From: Chrysopilus asiliformis
Lineage: Eukaryota > Arthropoda > Insecta > Diptera > Rhagionidae
Assembly: GCA_964034945.1 (NCBI GenBank)
Contig: OZ035961.1
Span: 1,405,501 to 1,469,500, forward strand
Direction of reading: 5' to 3'
Length of the DNA stretch: 64,000 nucleotides
Shown here: positions 24,557 to 36,774 of the stretch, piece by piece
How positions within the stretch are numbered: position 1 is the stretch's first letter
How the letters are laid out: each line of letters starts with the position of its first letter
Notes under the pieces: model-generated
Databases searched by the model: none
What the model saw: the letters and a program-made list of their open reading frames with translations, nothing else
What the model was told of the DNA's origin: nothing
Translations under genes and position numbers: made by a program

Positions 24557-25250
24557 AAAAAAACATAACAAAAGCTATAATTGCCAAACTGGCAATTATT
24601 GAAAACCCGTATGGTGATATTCGTATCAAAACTCGAACAGTTGTACCAAAATTCCACTTTGAAGTCAAACTTTCCAATAAGATTTTTTAAAATTTATTCC
24701 AATCGGATTTTGATGTATGGGAGTTCTTGCACTTCTTTGATAAGATGCGCCGTTTTTGAGATATTCGCATGGGGGGTACCCCCCCTAATGGTCCATTTTT
24801 GCCCATGAACAAACTTAGCCTCACATTTTACGAAAAACGAATCTGCGAAAAATTTCAAGTCACTAGCTCAATCCGTGCGCCCGCAATCCGCGCCACAAAC
24901 GGACGGACAGACGGACGGACGGACAGACGGACGGACAGACGGACGGACAGACGGACGGACAGACGGACGGACAGACGGACGGACAGACGGACGGACAGAC
25001 GGACGGACAGACGGACGGACAGACGGACGGACAGACGGACGGACAGACGGACGGACAGACGGACGGACAGACGGACGGACAGACGGACGGACAGACGGAC
25101 GGACAGACAGACGGACGGACGGACGGATATGCAAAAATTAATTATTTTTATCATTCTAAATACACTGGTGTAATTCATCTTGATCTTGGCGTTACAAACG
25201 GTAAGGCAAAGTTAATATACCCTTTGGTTTCACGATACGGGTATAAAAAT
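24557..25250 (+). mobile_element. Helentron-associated-like element, copy 3 (largest array, abuts a splice donor)
   Basis: Full-length copy with both subterminal repeats: ACCCGTATGGTGATATTCG near 24605 and a terminal copy mutated to CACGATACGGGTATA at about 25231-25245. The internal array (about 24899-25128) is a near-perfect 12-bp higher-order repeat, unit GGACGGACAGAC, identical over roughly 16 units. Because 12 is a multiple of 3, every frame stays open through the array, giving spurious proteins. The right end lies 8 bases from the donor-side edge of the exon at 25259-25368. Confidence 0.85.
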
Positions 25251-25258
25251 AGACTTAC

Positions 25259-25368
25259 CTTGTACAATATTTTTGGCTTGACATTGTGTTCACAGTGCAT
25301 GGTGACACTTGATCCTTTTTCGACATATTTCCTAACTACCAATTGCACCTCGACTTCGGATTGTCCGT
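25259..25368 (-). CDS. beat-like exon: first half of Ig domain 1
   Basis: 110 nt, acceptor TTTTTTCCAG and donor GTAAGT. It encodes residues 22 (split) to 58. It carries the A/B strands of the first Ig domain with RKYVEKGSSVTMHC (Cys47, the first disulphide cysteine), then EHNVKPKILYK, a hallmark of Beat-family Ig1. It leaves in phase 0, matching the next exon at 17435. The donor lies only 8 bases from the end of a repeat copy (24557-25250), so intron 2 begins almost directly in transposon sequence. Confidence 0.9.
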
Positions 25369-25552
25369 CTGGAAAAAATAATATGAAAGAAATTTAAATT
25401 AAATTGCAAACTTCGGAACTTTGTAATTGGCGTTTCAATATTATTACATAGAACTTAACAATAAAATCAATTCCAAATAGTATATGGAGAATTAAAGCAT
25501 TTACTAAAGATTTTTTTCGGTGGGTGGTGGGTGTTAGCAGGCCATTTCCTGT

Positions 25553-25625
25553 AAGGAGCTGTCCATAGAATACGTCACTCTAATTTTTGGCCTTTCGAAT
25601 CGCAACCACCCCCTTCCCAATTGAC
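25553..25625 (+). repeat. Short dispersed repeat, copy 2
   Basis: CTGTCCATAGAATACGTCAC, then CTAATTTTTGGCCTTTCGAA and a CCACCCCCTTCCC stretch. Confidence 0.6.
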
Positions 25626-25980
25626 CAAGTTGGTTGGAAAACCAATTGAATTTCCAATCATCTTGTACCAAGTACCGAAGGTACGATTTATGGAATTTTG
25701 ACTGGAAATCCAAGATTTTTTCCTGTGAAAATGGTCATTTTTGTACCATAAGGTGCATAATTCCAAATGTTCCCACAAATATTCTTAAACTTTATAAAGG
25801 AAAATTGCGTGGTACATTTGAACACGGTACAAAAATTCCAAAATTGGTCAATTGGGTTGGTCATGTTTTTTCGCGATTTTTGTAAAGAGTTTTGTATTGC
25901 TGTGACACCTCCCCAACCAAACAAATGTAAAACCAATATTTTTACCTTTTCAGGTTTCTGGAAAACAAAAATATCCACTA

Positions 25981-26581
25981 TACGAGGGCAGTCCGATAAG
26001 TACTTAGCCTCACCGCCCGATGGCGCCACTATCGCAGGAGAAATTTACTATCGTGTAGTACATTCTCATAGGGATTCACAAGGTGTGATCTACATCGACT
26101 ACCTGGAGAAGGGCAAAACGATCACAGGGCTCTACTATACCGAATTATTGGGCCGATTCGACGCCGAATTGCAGAAAAAACGGCCCCATTTGACGAAGAA
26201 AAAAGTGCTCTTCCACCATGACAACGCACCGGCTCACACCTCCGCCGTCGCCACGGCCAAATTGGTCGAATAGGGCTACGAACTGCTGCCCCATCCACCG
26301 TATTCTCCAGATTTGGCCCCGTGCGACTTCTTTTTGTTTCCAAACTTGAAAAAGTCACTCGCCGGGCAGAAATTTGAGTCGAATGAGAAGGTCATCGCCG
26401 CTACGGAGACCTACTTTGCAGACCTCGAGAAAACGTATTTTTCAGACGGGTTAAAGAAGTTGGAGCATCGCTGGGTCAAGTGTATCGAGCTGAAAGGAGA
26501 CTATGTTGAGAAATAAATGGTCACTTTTCCCCAATTTTCGTTTTTTTTTGTAGGCTAAGTACTTATCGGACTGCCCTCGTA
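25981..26581 (+). mobile_element. mariner-like element, internally deleted, intact TIRs
   Basis: About 28-bp inverted termini starting CGAGGGCAGTCCGATAAGTA, flanked by TA at 25981-25982 and 26580-26581. About 600 bp long, against roughly 1.3 kb for full mariners. The 5' half of the transposase gene (HTH DNA-binding domain) is missing. The good TIR match suggests fairly recent activity. Confidence 0.92.
26073..26516 (+). pseudogene. mariner transposase C-terminal catalytic fragment
   Basis: Starts at DSQGVIYIDYLEKGKTITG (first catalytic Asp region), contains HHDNAPAHTS (second Asp) and PPYSPDLAPCDFFLFPNLKK (third Asp), and ends ELKGDYVEK-stop. The second and third Asp are 34 residues apart, the D34D spacing of mariner. 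One in-frame TAG (26271-26273) lies between them, after AKLVE and before GYELLPHPP. The N-terminal half is deleted. An inactive relic. Confidence 0.93.
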
Positions 26582-29500
26582 TTAACCTAGAATTTTCCAT
26601 ATTGATTCGCTAGTGGTGGAAATTTAATGCCACAAAAGTGTTCCAAAGAATCAATGGTGAAATCACAATCAATTTTTGATCGCCAGTCATTTTAAACATT
26701 CACTTGATGTTCATCTAATACTCGTATATTCACCGGTGGAGAAAATCATTAGAGGTACCTCTAGCGAGTCCCAGGTCAATTCACTACTGAACGTTTCATT
26801 GATTCAAATGAATGTCAACGAATCACTAGTGAATCATTTGACATTCATTTGGTGTGCTGGGTATTCGGCATAAAAATTTAATATCGTAAGATCAATTCAG
26901 TTACATGAGAGGAGTTTTCTTAAAATTATTTTTGCATCATTGACTCAATTGTATTAGTATGAAATTGAAGTTGGCGCCATCTCGGCTCATCTAATTTCTT
27001 ATCGCTCAAAGGATTTTCTATTTTATTGTATTTGTCTCATAACACTTTCCTAAAAATTCCCAATACTCCAAATTAGTCTGTATCTTAATACTCGGTTTCA
27101 TTTTATCTACAAACGAACCTACGACAACTGAACATTGGACTGACTTTATAGATACTTAAAACGTTAGAACTTTATCCTTGTTATAAACTCCATTCCCCCG
27201 ACTCCATTCCCCCATATATTTCTACAACGTTTGCTACGTATCTTATTTATTTATTTTGTTTCTTACTAGAGTTTTATTCATTTTTCTTATGGTTTCTCTA
27301 AGGATTTTTTCACTTTATTTATACAAAAAAAACAGTCCTTGTTTTAGACGTGAGAAAGATCGTATGGGATGTCAGATCCTTTATCATTTCAGATTCAAAC
27401 TGCCATTTTCTTCTGAAATTGCTGTAGAGTGTGTGAATCGAATTTGATTGTTTATAGGACAGCCAGCATATTGCTATTCAATGTACTACTTTATCGTCAG
27501 TTTTTATTGGCTTCCAAGTCATTTTCGTTTGTAATAAAACTAAGCTCTTGACTAAAAGCTATCGCAAGCTAAATAATACAAATCTTTCCATCGCTTTTGT
27601 GTTTCTTTTTATTTACTCACATATACTGCATTTATCTTGTGTTCTTCCTATATATTTACACCTACTCTTGGATAAATGACAGATTTTCGGGTAATATCCT
27701 CCCATTTATAAACATTTTTCTATTGGTAGGTACTAAAGTAGAAGATAAGTTCAGTGATATAACCACACATTTAAGTTTTCAGATGAAAGTCTTAAAGCTG
27801 ATGGTATTCTATTTCCAAATTCAAAATCGTCGAAATGGTGAATGTTGAAAAAATATGCTAACATTTAGTTTAAGATTGATAAAGGCATCATTTATTTAAA
27901 ACATCGACTTTAAATTGCAAATCTTTCTAAATTCGAGAAAATATCACGAGCAAAAAAAAAAACTTTTTTCTGTTAGAATCCACTGTTTTCAAGTAAAATT
28001 CATTTAGCATGTAATTTGTTTCCCATTATAAAAATATGCTGTATTGGTGTTACCCTGTATTTTATTTTTGAAACTTCGACTTTATAAGACTTTTAATCGT
28101 TACCGAATTTTAAGTCAGTAATCTTTGTTAAAATGTTTCATTTTAAGGTGATTTCAAAAGCATTTATTCTTGAATGAAAAAACCAGCAATGGGAGATTTT
28201 CTTTTATGACCATCGGAGCTGAAATATTTCCGTAATTTTCTCTCGTTTTGGTATTTGCCGACTACCCAATGGAAAATTCAATTTTCATCTGGTCTATTAC
28301 TGACTAGCTAACAAAAGTTTTCACTTGTTTCCCATTACTTTCATTCCATGTAACTGACAGGTAAATTAAAATGAGAAGATGAAGCAATTTGCTTAATGTT
28401 CGAATCCGGGGCCACAAAACGAGGAATAAAGTTAAATTTTCTCGAGTAAAATTTTCTACCAAACGGATTTTAAAATATCTGGGCGAGTTACTTTTAAACT
28501 GCAACTTTGGGCCATTTTCGTCCTTTTTCAACCGACCGACCGACTGTTCATGGCGCTAAAATTTCACCAGCACATTTCATTATGATCTCGTAACCGTTTT
28601 TGTGTTGGTATAAAAGGTTGAAACTCCGGAAGTTTTATTATGTTTCCATTGCTTGCTAGTTTTTCCATTCTTATAAACGTAACAAAAACCTGAAATAGAA
28701 AGACTGGAATAGAGTTCGGGACTATGGCAAGCATATCCGATGGAATTTTCATTTTAAAACTTACGAGCCTGGAGGGTGTTAAACTGGAAATTGTTCAGCT
28801 AAACGAGCGAAACTCCATTGCAAAGTGTTATTGAAGGGGAAAGCAACGGATCTCGAATCAAAGTCGAAGCTATTCTCATTTTTCAGAATAAGATTATCTC
28901 AGAGCTGTCTTTGCCAGCTGCCACAACTTCCATTAAACAGAAAACAGAGACGAGACCTTGCATAAGAAAGTCGAAAAATATAAAATAAACAACCAAAAAA
29001 GAAACATAGGGATTTAGTCTGTCTAATACAAAAGCCATTTCCTATGTTTTCCATTTATTCTTCGTACGTTTAGAGGGTTATGTCTTCGCAGTCACATAAA
29101 ATTGATTTGGCTGCCTCGCTGGCTTAATGCCACCAGTTCTTAGACATATTTAAGACCAACCGAGAATTTAATAGAAACAACTTAAATATTTTTAGACGTT
29201 TCCAGCAGTCATCGTCAACACGAGACAATTCTGAAATCACCGCTTACTAAAAATTCTTAATTATAATTATTATACTTTGTACCTCAAAAATCCTGTGAGT
29301 TTTGAGATAGGAATTTCCCTGCACATATCGAACTTACGTTTGCGGAATCCGTCTTGAATTTTTCTTTTGACTGGAAAAACATCTAAATGATCACACACAA
29401 AAAACGTGCGCTTGTGGATCCTATTTCAGTAAATAATTATTTTTCAATTTTCTGCTGTCAACTTTTATTAACTTGGCCATTAATTCATTTAGCCTCTGGA

Positions 29501-29866
29501 CGGTTTAAACTTGAGGAATCGGTATTTTCATTAACGACCAAACCAACAAACCACGAAGATAGTTTTTGCGGTTTAATGCTTAAATCTCATGTTGGCATCT
29601 CCGGAACTAAATTCCTTCATTTTCAGCCGAAAGTTGTGTGAAACATAATCCACGATAATTGAATAGGTGTTGGATAACTTTCCTTAAAGGATAGTTGAAT
29701 CAAACTTTAGTTTTTTTTTGTGTGAGAAAAAATAAAGAAAACCATTACTATTTAACGTTCTAGTTAAAGTGCCAGAACAATGTAAAATAATAACATTCGC
29801 TAACCATGAAAATTACTTTAAACATTTTCAAAACGAAACTTTTGCTATTTTAAAATATATATTTTA
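26582..29866. other. Intron 1 DNA, little recognised
   Basis: Besides the inverted repeat at 26795-26865 I see only AT-rich sequence with chance open frames. Confidence 0.5.
26795..26865. repeat. Inverted repeat AAATGAATGTCAA / TGACATTCATTTG
   Basis: CAAATGAATGTCAA and its inverse flank GAATCACTAGTGAATC. It ends near CCAGCACACCAAATGAATG (inverse), MITE-like. The partner end is not certain; a candidate lies near 26610. Confidence 0.45.
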
Positions 29867-30220
29867 CTAGCTTGCATACCCGTCGTTGCCGGGTTAAGTT
29901 TTTTCAATTTTTTTTTGATGGTCTATGTTGGGGCTGGACCCTCGACGAACATCTATGCCAAATTTCAGGCCAATCGGTTCAGTAGTTTCCCCGCGATAGA
30001 GTAACATAGCGCAAAAACTGAGTTTTGAAATCACTTTACCCCCTCCCCTTACTCCCCCCACCCCTCGCGTTACTTTTCCGTATGCCTATGTTGGAACCAG
30101 AACTACCACAGACACTCATGCCGAATTTCAAGTCAATCGGTTCAGCCGTTTTTGCGTGAAAGAGGAACGGACAGACAGACAGACAGACAGACACCAACTC
30201 ATTTTTATATATTAGTATGA
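29867..30220 (-). mobile_element. Non-autonomous Helitron-like element
   Basis: Read on the minus strand it begins TCATACTAATATATAAAA and has a GTCT array. It ends with a hairpin (CCCGGCAACGACGGG) followed by TATGCAAGCTAG. The flanking bases are A on the 5' side and T on the 3' side. These are the canonical Helitron features: 5' TC, 3' hairpin about 10-12 bases before a CTRR end, and A|T target. No Rep/helicase coding. Confidence 0.82.
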
Positions 30221-30726
30221 TTAAGTTTTATGTACCTACTCGAAACACAAACCCGATTCGGAAGCACACCATCTTCCAAGAGAATTTCACAAGCGATTAG
30301 CAGAAGTTATCTTAAGTTTTAAAGTTTTCTTTTAAATTTATCGTTAAAATTGAAGTAGTTAGGTGGCTTGACGGTTTAATAAAGTGCTGAATACATCTTC
30401 TTGTATTATTATTTTCCCGCAAAGGTGAAAAGCGACACATAGCCTAACATTTTTCCCACTTGTACAAAAAATTTTGATTGGAAATTTCCGACGAGAACGA
30501 AATCCAAAAACGCGCCATGATCTTTCGACATGCTGGCATTCGAGCGTTTCAGAAGCGCTTAAAAGGCAGCTTGAGGGGAAGTGCTTGCCTGCAATGACAC
30601 GCTGTGCAGAAATGTAAATACCATATCAATTATTCAGCTCTTTAATTATGACATCACTTATTTTGTATGAAAAATTTCATATCTCTTTTCAGTATGAAAT
30701 TCATAACATGTGCAGGAACTGAGTAA

Positions 30727-30980
30727 TTAACACGTTGGCTACCATGTGAGTAGTGTGTACACACACTATTGTCATTACCGTCAGTTTCTCAAGTTCCATG
30801 GTTGAGTGCAGTCCCTCGTACGGTACAAAGGGGTTTTTTTTGTGGAGCATGGTGTGGAGCATTGTCTGTATTGATCTTGTGTTCACTGGTGACTCACAAA
30901 GTACAGAAATCATTTTTGCGTTTTTTCCCAGTGTATACTAGCGGAGTAAGCGTTTTTTTGGCTGGTAGCCAACGTGTTAA
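30727..30980. mobile_element. TTAA-flanked MITE (CACGTTGGCTACC family), copy 1
   Basis: Exact inverted termini CACGTTGGCTACC, each bordered by TTAA (30727-30730, 30977-30980), the target duplication of piggyBac-type elements. 246 bp inside, no transposase. Confidence 0.85.
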
Positions 30981-31051
30981 CGTAGCTTTTTTGAAAGTGT
31001 GTTTTAAGCTTTGCTTTTGTCCACAAGTATATTTCATTTAAGATATAAACA

Positions 31052-31285
31052 GGGCACCAATCATGTATTTCGACATGTCTCTGTCTTTCGACTTCGACGC
31101 AGCTTTTAACTCTTGACTTCGCCATATCAGCAGCTTCAAATTTCCTGGAGTGACAGTCAGAATCACGTTTCGATTCCTAGTGACGATTCCGCGAAATTTC
31201 AAACTGCAGATATAGCGAAGTCAAGAGTTAAAAGCTGCGTCGAAGTCGAAAGACAGAGACGCGTCGGACTACATGATTGGTGCCC
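31052..31285. mobile_element. Palindromic MITE (GGGCACCAATCATG family), copy 2
   Basis: 234 bp, same ends and same internal fold as the copy at 14208. Open frames crossing it (KSRVKSCVEVERQRR) recur in copy 3 and reflect the repeat, not a gene. Confidence 0.88.
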
Positions 31286-31329
31286 AGAAAAACTATGCAG
31301 ACATCATGCGGCGATATTAAAAGTTTTCT

Positions 31330-31384
31330 TTGTTTATTGTTATTAAACATATTTGTGCTACATATGTTTAATAACAATAAACAA
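31330..31384. repeat. Perfect 23-bp inverted repeat with 9-base loop
   Basis: Arms begin TTGTTTATTGTTATTAAACA and fold exactly on 31362-31384. Loop TTGTGCTAC. Lies 44 bases right of MITE copy 31052-31285. Confidence 0.85.
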
Positions 31385-34145
31385 TTATGCGTTTATTAAT
31401 TCAATTCAAATTTCCATATTCTGACTCTAGTATGCAAATCACCTGCCAAAAATGAGGCATTATAGCGAGAATCAAATCAATAACAAAATAGCAACAAGAC
31501 GCAAAGCCTTAACATATGATTTTAGTTTACTAAACAGAAAATTTACCAGGATTCTGACTGAAAATCAATAAACATACCGCAATTATTTTCCCGAAATTCG
31601 AGTAAAACACTAAACTTTATACCTCATATATTCATGTTGCTTGATTCGTACATACGTATATACGAATTATTTCCTTACATTAACTTGATTGAATACTTTC
31701 GGTTGAATACGAATATACAAGCGAGCTATGGGCATAAAACCTTCTTTAGTCTCTTATTATTATGATTATTATTACTGGTTTCGGTTTTTTTATTCTTTAT
31801 ACTCACGGAGGTATAATTTTTCCACCCACAAGCTACACACCTTGAACTCCCTGATACAGCTGAGCTGACAGCTGCTGACTTCAATTCATTGTAATATGAC
31901 CCAAATTGTAAAATGTGTAGCACATTTCTATGAAATATATGTGCTAAAGTTAAGTCATTTAAAAGTAATTTGTTGTGTTGGATTTTAGAAATATGTGCAG
32001 TGCTTTGAAATTTTCAACAAATTTGATATTTCATCATTAGAGCCAGTTCTTATATTCAAATGTATGCAAGTGCTACTTCCTTTGTGGCCGCTATAATTAC
32101 ATAGAATGGAATTTGCTTACTCTTGGAACATGGAACGGTATTGCATGAATTCCTTTTAATAGCGGACAATTACACTTTAATGTGATGAAATATTTAGTTT
32201 TTTGTGAACCGAATATCACATTAAATACTCCTGAATACAAAACTGCACCATAAAAAAAATAATTGCCTGGATTTTGTAAGAGCAGAAAAAGGATTTGAAA
32301 TTATGGCACACGAATTATTGTCAAAAATACAAAAAAGATATATTTATTTCAAGGATTTTTACTTTTTAGTAACGTAAAGTTTATTAAGCTTTTATGATTC
32401 TAAGGATTTCGAAAGCCGCAATTACTTAATTTCATGTGCACAATTAAAGAAAATTGCTAATTTCACTCTGTTATATTACATGAACACAAAATAAGTTCAA
32501 GCTAAATTTGTCATCAAAATTTGAAGAGTTGCAAATTTCCAAATAAATAGCTCAAGTTAAACGCGAGGTGGCGGTTTCCTTATGTACAAAACATTTCTAT
32601 AAGGCCTTTCTTATGGCTAATGGATTTAATTAGTGGAAATGTAAATTTTACTAAAATTTAAATAGTATAGCACTTTTAAATAATTCGTAACTTCTCTACA
32701 TTCAACCAATAAACAATAAGAAATTTCTTTCATTCATTAATTTATTCAAATTGTTTTATCAAGATGTCGAAGTACAAAAAAAAACTCCAACGACTTGATA
32801 TCGCCAATATTACGGAAAAATGCCTTTAAATTTGATTATTTCATGTGTAATAAGGAGAAGTGTTTTACCATTCCATAAATTTCCCTTTTACCTGTATCTT
32901 ATATTGTAAATTGCAAAATACTTGTGCCGTTCTTTCCTTCTAGCAATTTGCCGACATAATATCTACGCGTACAATATGGTACCAAACTTTATGAAATGCG
33001 CAACCAACAGATATACAAAGAGGATGTCTTCCTACGCCCACGGGCATCTGATCTAAAATTACATAAAAGTGCGGTTGTACAAATAGCAAAAAGTACTAAA
33101 AGTTATTGAGAAGTAGGGAGCAGATGTCTGGGAGGTTTTTGATCCTCAAACCGTGGCATTGTACCGCATCAATTGACTACGCGAACCCCATCAGGTAATG
33201 CCGACTAAAGTAGATAAGAGCGGTTGCGGTAAATCTTTCAATAAACGAACCGACCGAACAAAGCCCCAAGATAAACTGCTACTATCCACTTATAAGTGTA
33301 TTACCTATCTACCAATCTGCCTACCTTCCAGTGTCCAATATATACTCAACTAGGCTTCGGTCTATCTATAGATTTAATATAATCCAATGGATAACCTGAA
33401 TTTTGCTACCATCCAAAGCCGAGGATATTGCGGGTCGTCGATGAAGTTATCGTAAGCACATAACAACCTCAAACAAAGGGTGGTCTGATTGCCATTTGGG
33501 CCAACACCCAAAAAACATGGTACAGAAACAGAAACAACAACAACAAAATACTACCCCTGCAAAAGACCAGACCAGACCAAACGTACACCAAAACCAATGG
33601 AAAAAAATATGTACCCCAGGAATAACGAGAGGAAAGTAGGAGAACGACACGCCAAATAGGCAACAGTAAATTTATTTATGTAAATCCATTGGAAAAGTTT
33701 TTAACAAACGTGAGCCAAACAGGGTTGGAGTTTTCTTAAAGTTTCTTTATCGAATAGAAGCTCAACTTTTTGGCGAGTTGAACTTCTACCACCGCATTGT
33801 TGGCATTGGTTCTGTCGATCGGATTCGCCCAAAACAATCAAACTACCAAGCAGTAAAACAACAAAATGTGCAAAAAGGCCAAAAACTCGACCAAACGCAT
33901 AAATTTTTTAACACAGAATGGGTTCTGGCAGTACAATTATGCCAAAAGAAAATCTCATATGGTCATAGAAGCATTTGTTTATTGCCAGAGAGAAAGGACA
34001 TTAGAATTCAAAGTTTTTTTTTCTTAAATCGGTGTTTCGATTGACCTAACTAAAAATGTATAAGAATTTGGGAGTAAAATGCTTGCTGTAAAATGCAGGT
34101 TTTTCGTCTTGCAAAACGATTTTGCAATGGATTTATGCGTTAATC
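31385..34145. other. Intron 1 DNA, nothing recognised
   Basis: AT-rich. A CAA-rich patch (33515-33560) gives a Cys/Phe-rich antisense open frame that is not a gene. Confidence 0.5.
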
Positions 34146-34360
34146 TATACGCAGAGAAAAATATAATAAATCCAACTTTTTAAACACTACCAAAATACTT
34201 AATTTCAATTGAAAAAATAGTCTATCTAACTAAAAAATATAAGGATTTAATACTAAATAGTCAATTTTGATTATTTTCGTAGTTGAAATTAACTATTTTA
34301 ATTGTATACCCATTTCCATATAATAAAATTTTTAAATTTATTAATTTTTCTCTGCGTGTA
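34146..34360. mobile_element. TA-flanked MITE (TAYACGCAGAGAAAAAT ends)
   Basis: Left TATACGCAGAGAAAAATA, right end inverse TACACGCAGAGAAAAATT, followed on both sides by TAATAAAT. About 215 bp, AT-rich inside. Confidence 0.7.
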
Positions 34361-35866
34361 AATATCATTTCCTCAGTTATTTTTCTTGGAAAAATAGGAT
34401 TCTGCAATCCATTGATTTTTTCTTTCGAACGATTTCGGATTAGAAAAAGGATGAGAACGTTTTGCAACGACAGAGAAAAATCATAATCAAATGATACCAA
34501 GTCTAGAGAATAGATTGGATGCAAGGAAAGCATATTATCGAGCGCTAACAGTGTTCCTTTTTCAGTTCTTTCAACATGTGCTCAAATTTTGTTACATAAA
34601 AGAGTCTGTAGATAAATTCTACATAATCTTATATTAAAGTATTTTCAATTGTTAGCTACTAACGTTCAATCGCTTGAATTACTATAAGTCGCAAAGACGG
34701 ATCCATAATTTTTTTTATCGAAAAAAATTGTTACGTTCGCAATACTATTCCATTTAAATGGTACAATAGAAAAGGCAAAATCTCTTGTACCGACACCAGA
34801 AAAGTAAAATAAAACTTAGTGACTGACTTGTTATTTTCGACTTTTTAATTCAGGTGGAAAATCGAAGAAGAAGTTTTCCGAGACAAGGCAATAACTGCAC
34901 TTTTATTGAACTTATTCTTGGGGAAAATCCTCGAGTGCTTCGCCATATGAAAAGGTAAAAACCGAAATGAATTGAACATTTGTTTTGAAATGAGGCTTAA
35001 AGAAGGATAACACGTTGAAAAATTATAAGTCTTACGTCAATTCGGAACTGGGAAATCCTTGACATTCTTTACAAAGTTTCGAGTTTTCTTGTAAAATATT
35101 TCTTGTATTCCATAAGGAAAAAGAATTTTTATTTTCATTTTGTTGTTACTAAATTCTTTACTTCGTGATTGTAATATTTTTAGAAAATCCTTAGAGAACT
35201 TCAACTTTTTGTTATTAGTCTGCATCTTTTATTAAATTAAAAATTCTGGAAATTATATTTCATGGTTTTTAGGGAAATATAATGAAGCCAAAAAGTTTTA
35301 TGGAACACGTAAAGATTGTTAAGTAAATTTTTAATCAGAGAAATTTTGATTAAATGGATTACCAAATCTTTAGCCTAGTTCAATATTTTAAATTTTTCCA
35401 AGCATTTTTTAAAATCATATCAACAGTTTTTTCAAACTTGACAAGTCAAATACGTGATTTGATTCGACTTCCCCTTACATACAAAAGACAGGAGCAAAAA
35501 TTTCAATGATTTGAACATCTGAAAGCAAAGATAGGCTTAAGAGCTGAAGGTATAAAATTGGGGTAACTACACGTCTCGGATTTAGGCATGTTGTTCTAGC
35601 ATCCCGGAAACTAGACTATTGTCCCGAATTTTTGAATTCAGTGTTCTAATTTATGTAGCGCTAAAAAGCGATTGCAAATTATGATAAAAAAAATACACTA
35701 CTTGGGCAGGAGATTGCCGTAAATTATATTTTTTCGCCTGCGGCTCATTCCTCTTTATTGGTATTTGAACAGTTTCAGTTGTTTATTGGTACAAATCAAA
35801 ATATTCTCGGTTATGCAAGTTTTAATTGCTCAACGAATCAGCCATTTTTCTTCAGCTCAATGCCCT
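34361..35866. other. Intron 1 DNA, nothing recognised
   Basis: AT-rich, short chance open frames only. Confidence 0.5.
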
Positions 35867-36100
35867 GGGCACCAATCATGTATTCCGACGCGTCTCTGTC
35901 TTTCGACTTCGACGCAGCTTTTAACTCTTGACTTTGCCATATATGTAGCTTCAAATTTCCTGGAGTGACAGTCCGAATCACGTTTCGATTCATAGTGACG
36001 ATTCCGCGAAATTTCCAGCTGCAGATATGGCGAAGTCAAAAGTTAAAAGCTGCGTCGAAGTCGAAAGACAGAGACGCGTCGGAATACATGATTGCTGCCC
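35867..36100. mobile_element. Palindromic MITE (GGGCACCAATCATG family), copy 3
   Basis: 234 bp, preceded by CCT and followed by AGAT. One end has a G-to-C change (ATTGCTGCCC). Confidence 0.88.
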
Positions 36101-36774
36101 AGATTTTGAAAAAAATATGATTACCTTGTATAAAATACCATACAAGGAATCGTGAAAAGCGTTTCAAGATGATGGGATGGTTCAAAAAGAGACAGCTTCT
36201 TGGTTTTTTGGTAAAAAATGTTCAATGATTCAGTTGCCTAGAAAATTTACGTATAGAAATTTTTAATAAAAAAGTAGGGGAAACTGGGGTATTCTGGACC
36301 ACGGGGAATTGCGGACCAGCGTCATTTTCTTTCCCCTAGTAGTGGTTGGTAGCTGCAAATAACTGTAATCAGTTTGCCTCATGTTAAGCTAATTTTCCTA
36401 ACAGTACTCGACTTGTGTATACGCACTATCACCTCGCTTCGATAGCAAATAGAAAAGTGATACTTCGAATTTTTTTTTTTCACTTTGTGTTTCGCTTAAA
36501 TTTAACCACATTTTTCGAGAATCAACTCAAGTAAATATATTGATAATATTCACGGAGCCTTAAGCATTCGACACTGACAAAAAATTTTGCATGAAGTTTG
36601 CATTGTGTTACTAATAGCTGCCATATTGTAAAAAAGAGCGTTCGGGGAATTGTGGACCACTTTTGTCGGGGAATTATGGACCACTCAATTCTTGACATTT
36701 GACAAGCAAACTTCGTGTATTTGATGCATATAAGTGTTTTTTCATGCAAAAACACAACATTAGATTTTCGGCAA

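Noticed and set aside
24855..25178. Long open frames on both strands with RTDR or PSVRLSVR repeats
   Set aside because: They are translations of the 12-bp tetranucleotide-based array; all frames stay open because the unit is a multiple of three.
30753..31041. Open frames shared with 59559-59972
   Set aside because: They overlap the TTAA-flanked MITE copies at 30727 and 59774; not protein-coding.
31113..31346. Open frame with KSRVKSCVEVERQRR
   Set aside because: The same peptide appears in 35857-36039 and comes from the palindromic MITE.
33447..33663. Cys/Phe-rich minus-strand open frames
   Set aside because: Antisense of a CAA-rich low-complexity patch, no domain or splice support.
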